17,724 nucleotides of DNA from Candidatus Atribacter hydrocarboniphilus (GCA_003542295.1 DPKX01000243.1:1-17724), one strand, 5' to 3'. Shown: positions 1-7,484, counted from the first letter of the stretch. Numbers and translations: made by a program. The notes: generated from the letters alone by a model not told the origin.

Positions 1-60
1 GTTATTCCATCAATGAGTGAAGCAGAAAAAATGTTAGCAGATAAAATTAAGAAACTTTAA
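1..60 (+). CDS. 3' end of an unidentified gene (partial)
   Basis: Frame 1 is open from the first base of the window and ends in TAA at 58-60, giving a 19-residue C-terminal tail (VIPSMSEAEKMLADKIKKL). The tail is charged and looks helical. That is compatible with the end of a real protein, but it is too short to assign a family. No strong terminator follows. A weak 5-bp stem (GATGA/TCATC, 135-146) is followed by a short T run. It might be only chance read-through of an open frame. Confidence 0.45.
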   Translation, partial: VIPSMSEAEKMLADKIKKL

Positions 61-380
61 ATAATATAAAATGAAACAGAAGAACTAAAAAATCTCTACA
101 CTTTTTAGGAATGCTGAGTTGGTATAGCTAAAAGGATGAAATCATCATTTTTCGAAGAAATAAGCCTTAGAATTTAATATTTACTTTACTGAACGATCAT
201 TCCCGACCGATGTGTTTTAAAATTGTCATCAGATTTATAGTAAAAAAATAAATTAAGAACAAACAACTTTTAAAGGGATTTTTTAATAAACGTTTATGCT
301 GCTTTCGTGGCACTAAATAAAGACAAAAATTCAATAGTCAGGAGCATAAATTTGCAATTCTACAGTTTTTAAATATTTTA

Positions 381-676
381 TGTAGGGGCTTGATTTATCA
401 TGCCCACAAATGGGTTTACAGGATCAACCTTCATACCGTAAGACGACACCAGATGATATTGAAAATACTAATTCAGGAATCAATCTTCCCCTTTAGCAAA
501 GGGAAAATAAGGGGTGTTTGAATTTATTGGTAACGAATCGAATCCCCAACCATCTCCCTTTAATAAAAAGAAGAAAAATAATAAAAATAAGTTCAAGAGA
601 TTGCCACGTCATCCAACTAAAAAACGGTTGGATTCTTTGTAATAACAACTTTAAGTTCCTTCTCCCTTGATGGGAG
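381..676. repeat. Cluster of short palindromes, probable degenerate dispersed repeats
   Basis: This lies in the 776-base gap between the first stop codon and the gene at 837, where I see no credible gene on either strand. Four short hairpins can be read. GGGC/GCCC with inner TGAT/ATCA is at 386-405. CCCTTT-AGC-AAAGGG is at 489-503, with a nearby GGGG at 511. ATCCAAC/GTTGGAT with a 9-base loop is at 611-633. CTCCC-TTGAT-GGGAG is at 662-676. Segments of this style (a CCCTTT..AAAGGG core with flanking GGGG, CTCCCTTGATGGGAG, GTAGGGGC...GCCC) recur as dispersed intergenic repeats in many bacterial genomes; that is a general impression, not a search. The 611-633 stem could instead act as a terminator, but only a broken T run follows it. 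Confidence 0.4.
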
Positions 677-698
677 TAGATGAGGATGGGAGGTGAAG

Positions 699-727
699 TT
701 TACAATTTACAAGTCACTTCTTACTAT
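699..727 (+). promoter_or_regulatory. Possible promoter for the URO-D-like gene
   Basis: TTTACA (699-704, one mismatch to the -35 consensus) and TACTAT (722-727, four of six matches to the -10 consensus) are separated by 17 bases. Transcription would begin near 734, leaving a leader of about 100 bases before the start codon at 837. In AT-rich DNA such matches arise by chance, so this is weak. Confidence 0.25.
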
Positions 728-836
728 CAATACAGAATAGTGAGCCTTTTTATTATCAATAGAAGCATTATTAATGAGAACTGAAAAAACATATAGAAAT
801 ATTGATAACTAAATTTCCTTGAGGGGGATAATAACA

Positions 837-2159
837 ATGATTGAAAGATTGGGGAAAGGATTAGGAGATTCATTGGGGCTGTCTTTGACGTACTCAGCAT
901 CAAAAGTGGTAAATTCTGTTGAATTTGTGATTTCCGGTCAGGATAAGGAAATCCTTCGGACTCTGGCAAAGGAAGTTGCAGAAATTGCTGCTCGTCCAAT
1001 TGAATCAGAAAAAAGAAAATTATGGTATCAACATAATGATTTAGAAGATACCCGGCCTTTGATATTTTGTGACCCGGAAAATGGTTGGTATGAAATAATC
1101 CCTCACCATCAACTTCTTTGCGAAGGGGATTTAGCGCGGATATGGGAATTTAAGCTTCGGAAAGAAATATTTTGGGGAGAAAAAATGAACGATGACCGGG
1201 TGATTGAACCAATTTTTAAGGTTCAATATTCCTTTCAAGAAACCAACCGAGGAATGCAGGAAAGTATTATTGGTGGCGATGATAACGGGTCTTATTGTTG
1301 GGATGCCCCACTCAAGGATTATTCAGAATTGGAATCACTTCATTTTCAGAAGATTGAAGTTGACTATGGACGTACTGATCGACTTTACAATTTAGCTCGC
1401 GAAGTTTTTTCTGATATTTTAAAAGTGGAATTAGAAGGATATTGGTGGTGGTCTTTTGGATTGACTTGGTCATTGGTAAATTTGCGTGGTATTGAACAAG
1501 TTATGCTTGATATGTATGATCATCCTCAGGAGCTTCATCAGTTAATGGCTTTTTTACGCGATGAAGCATTATCTCTTTTAGATTTTCTTGAATTGAATAA
1601 TTTATTGAGTTTGAATAATCAAGGAACCTATGTTGGCTCGGGTGGATTTGGCTATACTCATCAACTTCCCCAAAAGGATTATAATGGAACCAAAGTAAGA
1701 ACGCAGGATATGTGGGGATTTTCAGAGAGCCAGGAAACAGTTTTAGTTTCACCCAACCTTTTTGCTGAGTTTATTTTTCCTTATCAACTTCCAATTTTAG
1801 AACGTTTTGGCCTTAACTGTTACGGTTGTTGTGAGCCGATTGATAAAAGATGGCATATTGTAAGCCAAGCGCCTCGATTACGTAGAGTATCAGTATCAGC
1901 CTGGGCGAACGTGAGAGACCTTGCTGAAAAATTGGGGAAAAATTACGTTTTTTCACGAAAACCAAATCCTTCTGACCTCAGCTATCCCAAAATTGATGAA
2001 GAATATATTCGAAAGGGTTTGCGCGAAACTTTGGAAGCTGCACAAGGATGCCATGTTGAACTGATTATGAAAGATAATCACACTATCGGTCGTAATCCAG
2101 ACAATGTTATTCAATGGTGCCGAATTGCTTGTGAGGAAGCTGAAAGAATTATGGGATGA
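837..2159 (+). CDS. URO-D/methyltransferase-fold protein (uroporphyrinogen decarboxylase family)
   Basis: The product is 440 residues and resembles the uroporphyrinogen-decarboxylase-like superfamily (COG0407). That superfamily includes true heme-pathway decarboxylases and the cobalamin/corrinoid methyltransferases MtaA, MtbA and CmuA. It is longer than HemE (about 350 residues) and sits with no heme genes, so a methyl- or small-group-transfer role is more likely than heme synthesis. Visible features are a Trp-rich stretch (EGYWWWSFGL), a Cys cluster at C328, C331 and C332 (CYGCCEP) in the part of the fold where zinc-binding thiols occur in methyltransferases, and a typical URO-D ending with a Glu/Arg-rich helix. 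I chose ATG 837 because GAGGGGG at 821-827 lies 9 bases upstream; an in-frame TTG at 819 has no such site. The gene stands alone, followed by a strong hairpin. Homologues are often found beside carbohydrate transport genes, but their substrate is unknown. Family is fairly sure; function is not. Confidence 0.8.
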   Translation: MIERLGKGLGDSLGLSLTYSASKVVNSVEFVISGQDKEILRTLAKEVAEIAARPIESEKRKLWYQHNDLEDTRPLIFCDPENGWYEIIPHHQLLCEGDLARIWEFKLRKEIFWGEKMNDDRVIEPIFKVQYSFQETNRGMQESIIGGDDNGSYCWDAPLKDYSELESLHFQKIEVDYGRTDRLYNLAREVFSDILKVELEGYWWWSFGLTWSLVNLRGIEQVMLDMYDHPQELHQLMAFLRDEALSLLDFLELNNLLSLNNQGTYVGSGGFGYTHQLPQKDYNGTKVRTQDMWGFSESQETVLVSPNLFAEFIFPYQLPILERFGLNCYGCCEPIDKRWHIVSQAPRLRRVSVSAWANVRDLAEKLGKNYVFSRKPNPSDLSYPKIDEEYIRKGLRETLEAAQGCHVELIMKDNHTIGRNPDNVIQWCRIACEEAERIMG

Positions 2160-2190
2160 TTAATACAAGGTTTTCAATTTTGTTATTTTA

Positions 2191-2234
2191 TTTAACCCCA
2201 TTTATGGTAATTGGTAATTATTAATGGGGTTAAA
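2191..2234 (+). terminator. Probable terminator of the URO-D-like gene
   Basis: A perfect 12-bp inverted repeat (TTTAACCCCATT / AATGGGGTTAAA) with a 20-base loop starts 31 bases after the stop codon. A/T-rich sequence with scattered T runs follows. The T tract is not directly adjacent, so termination may be inefficient, or the hairpin may serve mainly to protect the 3' end of the mRNA. Confidence 0.6.
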
Positions 2235-2377
2235 AATTTATTATATTATTAATTTTTTTATGTTTTCCCAAAATTCTATCGATAAAAAGGTTAAATAAAA
2301 TATAAACCATTTACTTTTTTGATGCAATCTTTACTCCTCCAAATCCATTCTAGGGAGAGCACCATATAATACTAGAT

Positions 2378-2512
2378 GCAATAGCAATCCTTTTTTGATT
2401 GTGTTGCCAAGACCAAGGCAAATTACCTTCCCCCTTAGTAAATCTGGAAATAAGGTAATTGTTTTCACCAATGACTCTGATGATCGGACGATCCAATCGG
2501 TCATCAGAGTCA
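2378..2512. repeat. Palindrome-rich intergenic block (four nested or tandem inverted repeats)
   Basis: Four inverted repeats sit side by side: an imperfect stem at 2378-2407 (CAATC...GATTG plus outer GCAA/TTGC), TTGCC/GGCAA at 2404-2421, AATTACCTT/AAGGTAATT at 2421-2460, and a perfect 12-bp TGACTCTGATGA/TCATCAGAGTCA at 2472-2512. The last stem extends inward by about four more base pairs if G-T wobbles are allowed. None is followed by a clean T tract on either strand. The block fills the gap between the terminator of the preceding gene and the promoter of the sugar operon. It may be a decayed mobile or MITE-like repeat or a structured RNA; I cannot tell which. Open frames on the minus strand across it are short and unrecognised. 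Confidence 0.45.
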
Positions 2513-2606
2513 GTAAAAATTTTGAAGAGAACCCCCCCAAACACATATCTAAAGCACTTTTATAAATTTTCTTCGTTAATTTCCTAAAAAAAAGCGAGTA
2601 TCCCCC

Positions 2607-2636
2607 TTGACAAATGCTTAATAAATATTCTATATT
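2607..2636 (+). promoter_or_regulatory. Sigma-70-type promoter of the sugar operon
   Basis: A perfect -35 hexamer TTGACA (2607-2612) is followed, after 18 bases, by TATATT (2631-2636). Transcription would start near 2643, inside the operator described next, leaving a leader of about 175 bases before the first gene. The placement of the operator over the -10 and start site is the classic arrangement for repression. Confidence 0.7.
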
Positions 2637-2666
2637 TTACACGTGTAGTTTACACGTGTAAAATAT
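2632..2666 (+). promoter_or_regulatory. Double LacI-type operator overlapping the promoter
   Basis: A perfect inverted repeat has 16-bp arms (ATATTTTACACGTGTA and its complement at 2651-2666) separated by GTT. Each arm contains the self-complementary 10-mer TACACGTGTA (2638-2647 and 2651-2660), and the second sits in a 14-bp palindrome TTTACACGTGTAAA (2649-2662). Even palindromes with a central CG are the usual target of LacI-family repressors, which bend DNA at that CpG. A LacI-family gene closes the operon at 12192-13184. The centres of the two sites are 13 bp apart, so two dimers would sit close together. That the repressor binds here is inferred. Confidence 0.8.
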
Positions 2667-2819
2667 TATAATTAAAATTCCGATCGAACAATCCGATGCG
2701 GTTTTTCTTAACAATAGCTACAATCTTAAGGGGGTGAAAGTTAATCTTTAAAGTTTATCAATATTAATTGGCAAATTTTTTATTTAATTTTGGGTAGTAG
2801 AAAAAAGGAGGATGGAAAA

Positions 2820-4160
2820 GTGAAGAAATTTGGAGGTTTAGTTCTATTCATATTCGGAATATTGTTAATTTGTCAAGTAGCGACTGGAGCTGAATCTAAT
2901 TGGGGAAACATTGATTGGATGCAATTCAAAGGAACCCAACTAAATGTTTTAGCTACATCAATGCCGGTCTCGGAAGTTTATAAAAGTAAAATAGCTGAGT
3001 TCGAAGCACTTACTGGAATTAAAGTAAATTTTGAGTTATTGAATGATGTTGACCGCAAGAAAAAACAATTGGTCGATTATGCATCTGGCATGGGTGAGTA
3101 TGATGTTGCCAATGTTGGATTCTCCAACCGAGAAGAATTTGCCCAACCTGGTTACATGGAATCACTCCAACCTTACTTAGACAACCCCAAGCTGACTGAT
3201 AGAGACTGGTATAACATTGATGATTATCCCAGAGACGTTTTAGCAGGGGGAATATCTGGAGACAAACTGGTGATGATTCCCTTCACCGCTGAATACTTTT
3301 TACTTTGGTATCGGAAAGATATTTTTAGTCAGTTAAATCTGACTCCCCCCAAGACACCGACCGAACTTAAAGCAGTTGCTGCAAAGCTTGAAGAAGCACG
3401 AAAAGATGGGAAAATAGAAGAATTTGCATTTATTGAACGGACTATGTCCGGATCCAGCGAAGGAGGGTGGAACCTCTTTTGTACGGCTCATCGATTGGGG
3501 TTCGATTTTGTGGATTTTAAGGATATGGTTTCCTATGCCAACACACCCAAGGGTATCGAAATCATGAGTTTTTATACCGATTTATGTAAACAATATGGAC
3601 CACCTGGTTCAGCTAATTGGACCTGGACCGATATTGGAGCCGCCGCTGCTCAAGGAAAACTTGCAATGGTTGTAGGAGGAAATGCCTCTTATGCTTATCT
3701 TGAAGACAAAAATACTTCGAAGGTTGCCGGGAAAATGGGTTATGTCCCTCCACCAATGGAAAATGGAAAAGATCCTTTATGGATTTGGGGATGGGCAATT
3801 AATGCCAAATCAAAAAATAAAGAGGCTGCTTGGCTTTTAGTACAATGGTTAACTTCCCCGAATTTAATTACTGGAATGGCACCACTTTATGGATGCCCAG
3901 CGCGAAAATCAGTTTATTCACTTCCTGAATATATCGAAGCGATGCCGAGCCAGGAATTCATAGACTCCCAGCTTTGGATGATGGAAAATGGTATTGATCC
4001 TGATACTCAATTTCTACTCACCCCCATGTATGGAGAGGTTGCTGATTTAGTTTCTAAGGAAATGAATGCAGTTGTTGCTGGTATCAAAACCGTAGAGCAA
4101 GCCTGTCAAGATGCTGAAGCGGCCTTAATAAAGATTGGATTTAAATCATCAGCACAATAA
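2820..4160 (+). CDS. ABC transporter sugar-binding lipoprotein-like/periplasmic protein, family 1
   Basis: This is an extracellular solute-binding protein of the MalE/UgpB type (family 1), 446 residues, which delivers a carbohydrate or related polyol to the permeases encoded just downstream. The N-terminus is a textbook signal peptide: a KK pair, a hydrophobic core (GLVLFIFGILLI), then a probable signal-peptidase site near ATGA-ES. No good lipobox is present because the residue before the Cys is Ile. The mature part has the usual family pattern, including FEALTGIKVNFE near the N-terminus, WYRKDIF in the middle, and WGWAINAKSKNKEAAWLLVQWL towards the C-terminus. The start is GTG 2820, since AGGAGG at 2806-2811 lies 8 bases upstream. 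An in-frame TTG at 2790 would put extra charged residues before the signal peptide and lacks a binding site. It is the first gene of the operon. The substrate cannot be read from sequence. Confidence 0.9.
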   Translation: MKKFGGLVLFIFGILLICQVATGAESNWGNIDWMQFKGTQLNVLATSMPVSEVYKSKIAEFEALTGIKVNFELLNDVDRKKKQLVDYASGMGEYDVANVGFSNREEFAQPGYMESLQPYLDNPKLTDRDWYNIDDYPRDVLAGGISGDKLVMIPFTAEYFLLWYRKDIFSQLNLTPPKTPTELKAVAAKLEEARKDGKIEEFAFIERTMSGSSEGGWNLFCTAHRLGFDFVDFKDMVSYANTPKGIEIMSFYTDLCKQYGPPGSANWTWTDIGAAAAQGKLAMVVGGNASYAYLEDKNTSKVAGKMGYVPPPMENGKDPLWIWGWAINAKSKNKEAAWLLVQWLTSPNLITGMAPLYGCPARKSVYSLPEYIEAMPSQEFIDSQLWMMENGIDPDTQFLLTPMYGEVADLVSKEMNAVVAGIKTVEQACQDAEAALIKIGFKSSAQ

Positions 4161-4166
4161 ATTCTT

Positions 4167-4199
4167 TAACCTTCCATGGTTTCAAACCATGGAAGGTTA
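4167..4199 (+). promoter_or_regulatory. Intercistronic stem-loop between binding-protein and permease genes
   Basis: A perfect 16-bp stem (5' arm starts TAACCTTCCATGG) with a minimal loop begins 6 bases after the stop of the binding-protein gene. No T run follows, so it is not a normal intrinsic terminator. Such hairpins after solute-binding-protein genes are known to block 3' exonucleases, so the binding protein is made in excess over the permeases. Here the 3' arm also contains GGAAGG (4191-4196), the only Shine-Dalgarno-like sequence before the permease start at 4209, so folding would also hide that site. Confidence 0.75.
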
Positions 4200-4208
4200 T
4201 CTAATCCT

Positions 4209-5111
4209 ATGAGAATACAACGGACAACCCAAGAAGATCGTCGTTTCATTTTATGGTCAATTTTTCCATCACTCTTTGCCGTAGTGCTGGTTGGGGGAGT
4301 GCCAGTCCTCTATACCTTTATTCTTTCTTTAAAGGATTATCAACTTATCAAGCCACCTGGTGTTTATATTGGTTTAGGGAATTATATCGATCTCTTAATG
4401 AACAATCCACGATATATCCATGCACTCCTTTTCACTATTCTTTTTGCAGCAGGGGCAGTGGTGATCGAAATAGTGATTGGTTTTTTAGTAGCTTATGTTT
4501 TAGCCGATGAAGAAGTAACCTCAAGATATTCATCCTTTATTCGTACTCTCATCTTAATACCTTTTGTTGTAGCCCCGGTAGTGGTTTCCTATACCTATAA
4601 AACCCTCATTTACGATGTGACTTTTGGATATTTGAACTACTTTTTACAATTGGTTCATCTTCCGGTTTTTGATCTCAGTCAGGGAATATATAATGCTCCG
4701 ATAGGTATTTTGATCATGGAAGTAATTTTAAGAACTCCATTTGTAACTCTTATATTATTTGCCGGGATTTCCTCAATTGATGCTTCAATATTTGATGCTG
4801 GGGCAATCGATGGAGTTTCGTGGTGGAAAAGAATGTATCTTTTAACCCTTCCCAACATTAAACCAATCATAGTCGTCGCTTTTGCTTTTCGATTCATGGA
4901 TGCTCTGAAAATGTTCGATGAGATATATGTGATTACTGGTGGTGGGCCAGGGTATGTTACTGAAAATGTTTCAATTTTTGCTGTTCGATATGGATTTGAA
5001 TATTTTCGAATGGGATATGCTGCTGCTTCGGCCTTCATTTTTTTAATTGTTGTCTTAGTACTGATAATGAGTTTTTTAAAGTGGTCAAAGTTCGAGGAGG
5101 AAATGGTCTAA
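4209..5111 (+). CDS. ABC sugar transporter permease 1 (MalF/UgpA type)
   Basis: A 300-residue inner-membrane permease with about six membrane segments (roughly residues 13-40, 71-97, 110-132, 165-190, 220-240 and 270-292). The cytoplasmic EAA loop, which docks on the ATPase, is visible at about residues 191-215 (DASIFDAGAIDGVSWWKRM, then LPNIKP). ITGGGPG near residue 245 is a family signature of MalF-type permeases. I prefer ATG 4209 over an upstream in-frame ATG at 4176 because the latter lies inside the 5' arm of the hairpin, has no ribosome binding site, and adds a tail not seen in the family. The stop codon TAA shares a base with the next gene's ATG (TAATG), so the two are translationally coupled. 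The substrate is unknown. Confidence 0.9.
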   Translation: MRIQRTTQEDRRFILWSIFPSLFAVVLVGGVPVLYTFILSLKDYQLIKPPGVYIGLGNYIDLLMNNPRYIHALLFTILFAAGAVVIEIVIGFLVAYVLADEEVTSRYSSFIRTLILIPFVVAPVVVSYTYKTLIYDVTFGYLNYFLQLVHLPVFDLSQGIYNAPIGILIMEVILRTPFVTLILFAGISSIDASIFDAGAIDGVSWWKRMYLLTLPNIKPIIVVAFAFRFMDALKMFDEIYVITGGGPGYVTENVSIFAVRYGFEYFRMGYAAASAFIFLIVVLVLIMSFLKWSKFEEEMV

Positions 5112-5944
5112 TGAAGGTTCGTCAAGCAAAAAGTCTCCGTCGTTTTCTAAAATATCTTTTTTTGGCAGTGGTTGCGGTTATCGGACTTATACCTTTTATC
5201 CTCATCGTATTAACTTCTATTAAGACTACTGTCGATGCTCTGGCTATGCCGCCAAAATGGTTTTTTGTCCCCACTCTTCAAAACTACCAAAAATTGATTG
5301 CTAGTATTGATTTTCTCAAATCAATAAAAAATAGTCTCATAATAGGAGTAGGGGCTACTATAGCTGCAACCGGATTAGGGATTACAACTTCCTACACATT
5401 AACCCGGTTTCGTTTTAAGGGCGATAAGGCTTTTTCATATTTTATATTAGCTTTGCGAATTGTTCCTCCTATTACTTTTGTTATTCCCTATTTTTTAATT
5501 TGGCGATCTTTAAAATTAGCTGATACTTATTTTTCAATGATTACTATGTATGTGACATTAGTGCTTCCTCTTTTGATTTGGATGATTCGTAGTTTTTTTG
5601 CTGAAATTCCTTACGAGATAGAAGAAGCAGCAATGGTAGATGGATGTACTCGCTGGCAAACTCTTAGATATGTTTTAATACCAACGGTTATACCTGGAAT
5701 AATGGCGTCAGCTACTCTCTCTTTCATCTTTGTTTGGAATGAATTTATGTTTGCCCTGCTTAATACTGGTCGAAACACTCGAACACTGCCTATTGAGATT
5801 TATAACTCTCTTGGATATTATCAGTTAGACTGGGCAAAATTATCGAGTTCAGCGGTTATTGCCATTATCCCAGTGATTATTATAATTGCCTTGACCCAAA
5901 AATATATTGTCCGTGGTCTAACCATGGGAGCGGTGAAGGGGTGA
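5111..5944 (+). CDS. ABC sugar transporter permease 2 (MalG/UgpE type)
   Basis: A 277-residue inner-membrane permease, partner of the preceding one. It shows the N-terminal segment and conserved ending (KYIVRGLTMGAVKG) typical of MalG-type proteins, and a near-consensus EAA loop at about residues 171-200 (EEAAMVDGCTRWQTLRYVL, then IP..IPG). I chose ATG 5111: GAGGAGG at 5094-5100 sits 10 bases upstream, and the ATG overlaps the previous stop by one base. An in-frame GTG at 5081 would bury 30 bases in the previous gene. No ATP-binding subunit follows. In many sugar importers of this class a shared MsmX/UgpC-type ATPase is encoded elsewhere, and that is the likely situation here. Confidence 0.9.
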   Translation: MKVRQAKSLRRFLKYLFLAVVAVIGLIPFILIVLTSIKTTVDALAMPPKWFFVPTLQNYQKLIASIDFLKSIKNSLIIGVGATIAATGLGITTSYTLTRFRFKGDKAFSYFILALRIVPPITFVIPYFLIWRSLKLADTYFSMITMYVTLVLPLLIWMIRSFFAEIPYEIEEAAMVDGCTRWQTLRYVLIPTVIPGIMASATLSFIFVWNEFMFALLNTGRNTRTLPIEIYNSLGYYQLDWAKLSSSAVIAIIPVIIIIALTQKYIVRGLTMGAVKG

Positions 5945-5954
5945 AAAGCTACTG

Positions 5955-7484
5955 ATGAAAGACCTCCTTATCGGCATTGATATTGGAACCAGTAGTGGCA
6001 AAGCATGTATTATCGATCAATCTGGTCAGGTGGTTGACTCGGTAAGTATTGAATATTCCTCTTTTTCTTCCCAACCCGATTGGGTGGAACAGAATCCAGA
6101 AAACTGGTATCAAGCATTCATTGCTTTAATACAGAAAATGAAAATAAACGGATCTTTCCAAAAAGACAGATTAGCTGCTATAGCAATTGCTGGTCAGATG
6201 CGAGGCTTGACCCTGATTGGATTCAATAATCAACCGATTCGCCCCTCAATATTATGGAACGATAGACGATGTAGAGAGGAAGTAACCTATATACTGGCAA
6301 CCAATCAAGCAATGGTGGAATTGATAACTGGAAATCCAATAAACACAATGTGTACTCTCCCGAAGCTGCTTTGGGTTCAGAAACATGAACCGGGAATACT
6401 TAAATCAACCAAAGTATTGATATTTCCAAAAGATTATATAAACCTTCGCTTGACTAACCGTATCTGTACTGATCGAAGCGATGCTTCGGGATCATCTTTT
6501 TACGACATTCAAAAACATGAGTGGTCTGAAGAAATACTCAATTTTTATCATCTTCCTATCCAGTTATGCCCTGAAATTGTTCTATCTACTACATTATTGG
6601 GAATGGTGAGTTCCAAAGCCTCTAAAGAAACTGGTCTTCCTAAAGATTTACCGGTAGTTATGGGAGGCAGTGATTCAACTATCGAAACCTTAGCGATTGG
6701 TTTATATAATGACAAACAATGTAAAATACGACTCGGTACTTCTGGTGCCTTATCAACTATAGTTGATCACCTTACTCGTTCACACCAGTATTATTGTTGG
6801 TCGTACCTTATGCCCAACCGATGGATGATCGATCTCAATACCCGTTCTTGCGCTCAGTCAGTTCAATGGGGCAAGGATCTTTTTTTCCAGCAAAACCCTG
6901 CTGATTATTCATCAATTTACCAAATTATGATGGATGAAGCAAAAATATCTCCAATTGGTTCAAAGGGGTTGATCTTTCATCCTTATTTATTAGGAGAAGA
7001 TGCACCCTATTGGGATTCAAGGTTACAAGGAAATCTTTTTGGTCTCAACGTTTCTCATCAACGATCTGATATAATTCGGGCTATTTATGAGGGGACAGCC
7101 TATGCACTGAAGGATGCTTTTTCAGTGTTTGGGGAAATTGCTCAGGGTTTTCGAGAATATATTTTCGTTGGAGGAGGAGTAAAAAATCATTTATGGCTTT
7201 CAATAGTAGCTGATGTATTTGGAGTGAAAGGATTGATTCCAACCCATACCGATGCTGCTTTTGGAGCAGCGATGGTTGCTGGAATTGGATCGGGGATTTT
7301 CTCTTCTCTCGAAGAAGCCATAGGAAAGTGTGTTCGTATTGAGAAAACCATTGATTTTTCACCAGAGAAACACAATTCTTATAAGTATTTTTACAAAAAG
7401 TACAAAAAAATCACTCAATTGATTCGATATATCTCACAAATGGATGAAGAAAAAGGAGGGGATAAGAGTGGAAAAAATGGGTGA
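5955..7484 (+). CDS. FGGY-family carbohydrate kinase (xylulokinase-like)
   Basis: A 509-residue sugar kinase that transfers the ATP phosphate to a sugar, keto-sugar or polyol in the cytoplasm. The N-terminal actin-like domain shows the phosphate-binding loop (D9, then GTSSGK) and EQNPENWY. GGSDST carries the probable catalytic base Asp240, matching Asp233 of E. coli XylB in position and context. The C-terminal domain shows APYWDSRLQGNLFGL, RAIYEGTAYALKD and GGGVKNHLWLSIVADV. Overall it is closest in pattern to xylulokinases. One notable difference is GQMRG where xylulokinases have GQMHG, a loop that touches the substrate. The start ATG lies 10 bases after the previous stop, with GAAGGGG overlapping that stop as the ribosome site. 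The 3' end overlaps the next gene by 17 bases. The exact substrate is unknown; other FGGY activities (ribulo-, glucono-, erythritol kinase) remain possible. Confidence 0.88.
   Translation: MKDLLIGIDIGTSSGKACIIDQSGQVVDSVSIEYSSFSSQPDWVEQNPENWYQAFIALIQKMKINGSFQKDRLAAIAIAGQMRGLTLIGFNNQPIRPSILWNDRRCREEVTYILATNQAMVELITGNPINTMCTLPKLLWVQKHEPGILKSTKVLIFPKDYINLRLTNRICTDRSDASGSSFYDIQKHEWSEEILNFYHLPIQLCPEIVLSTTLLGMVSSKASKETGLPKDLPVVMGGSDSTIETLAIGLYNDKQCKIRLGTSGALSTIVDHLTRSHQYYCWSYLMPNRWMIDLNTRSCAQSVQWGKDLFFQQNPADYSSIYQIMMDEAKISPIGSKGLIFHPYLLGEDAPYWDSRLQGNLFGLNVSHQRSDIIRAIYEGTAYALKDAFSVFGEIAQGFREYIFVGGGVKNHLWLSIVADVFGVKGLIPTHTDAAFGAAMVAGIGSGIFSSLEEAIGKCVRIEKTIDFSPEKHNSYKYFYKKYKKITQLIRYISQMDEEKGGDKSGKNG

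Noticed and set aside
530..560. CGAATCGAATCC stretch resembling a tRNA T-arm
   Set aside because: No acceptor stem, anticodon arm or D-arm can be drawn around it; it is more likely part of a degenerate repeat.
725..807. Repeated TATCAATA octamers (725-732, 754-761, inverted at 800-807, and another at 2756-2763)
   Set aside because: An 8-mer this AT-rich is expected a few times by chance in a window of this composition, and the spacing is irregular.
2331..2546. Two overlapping minus-strand open frames (64 and 71 residues)
   Set aside because: They cover the palindrome-rich block, overlap each other in different frames, and match no family I recognise.
4679..5038. 119-residue minus-strand open frame inside the first permease gene
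   Set aside because: It is a shadow of the well-supported permease coding frame.
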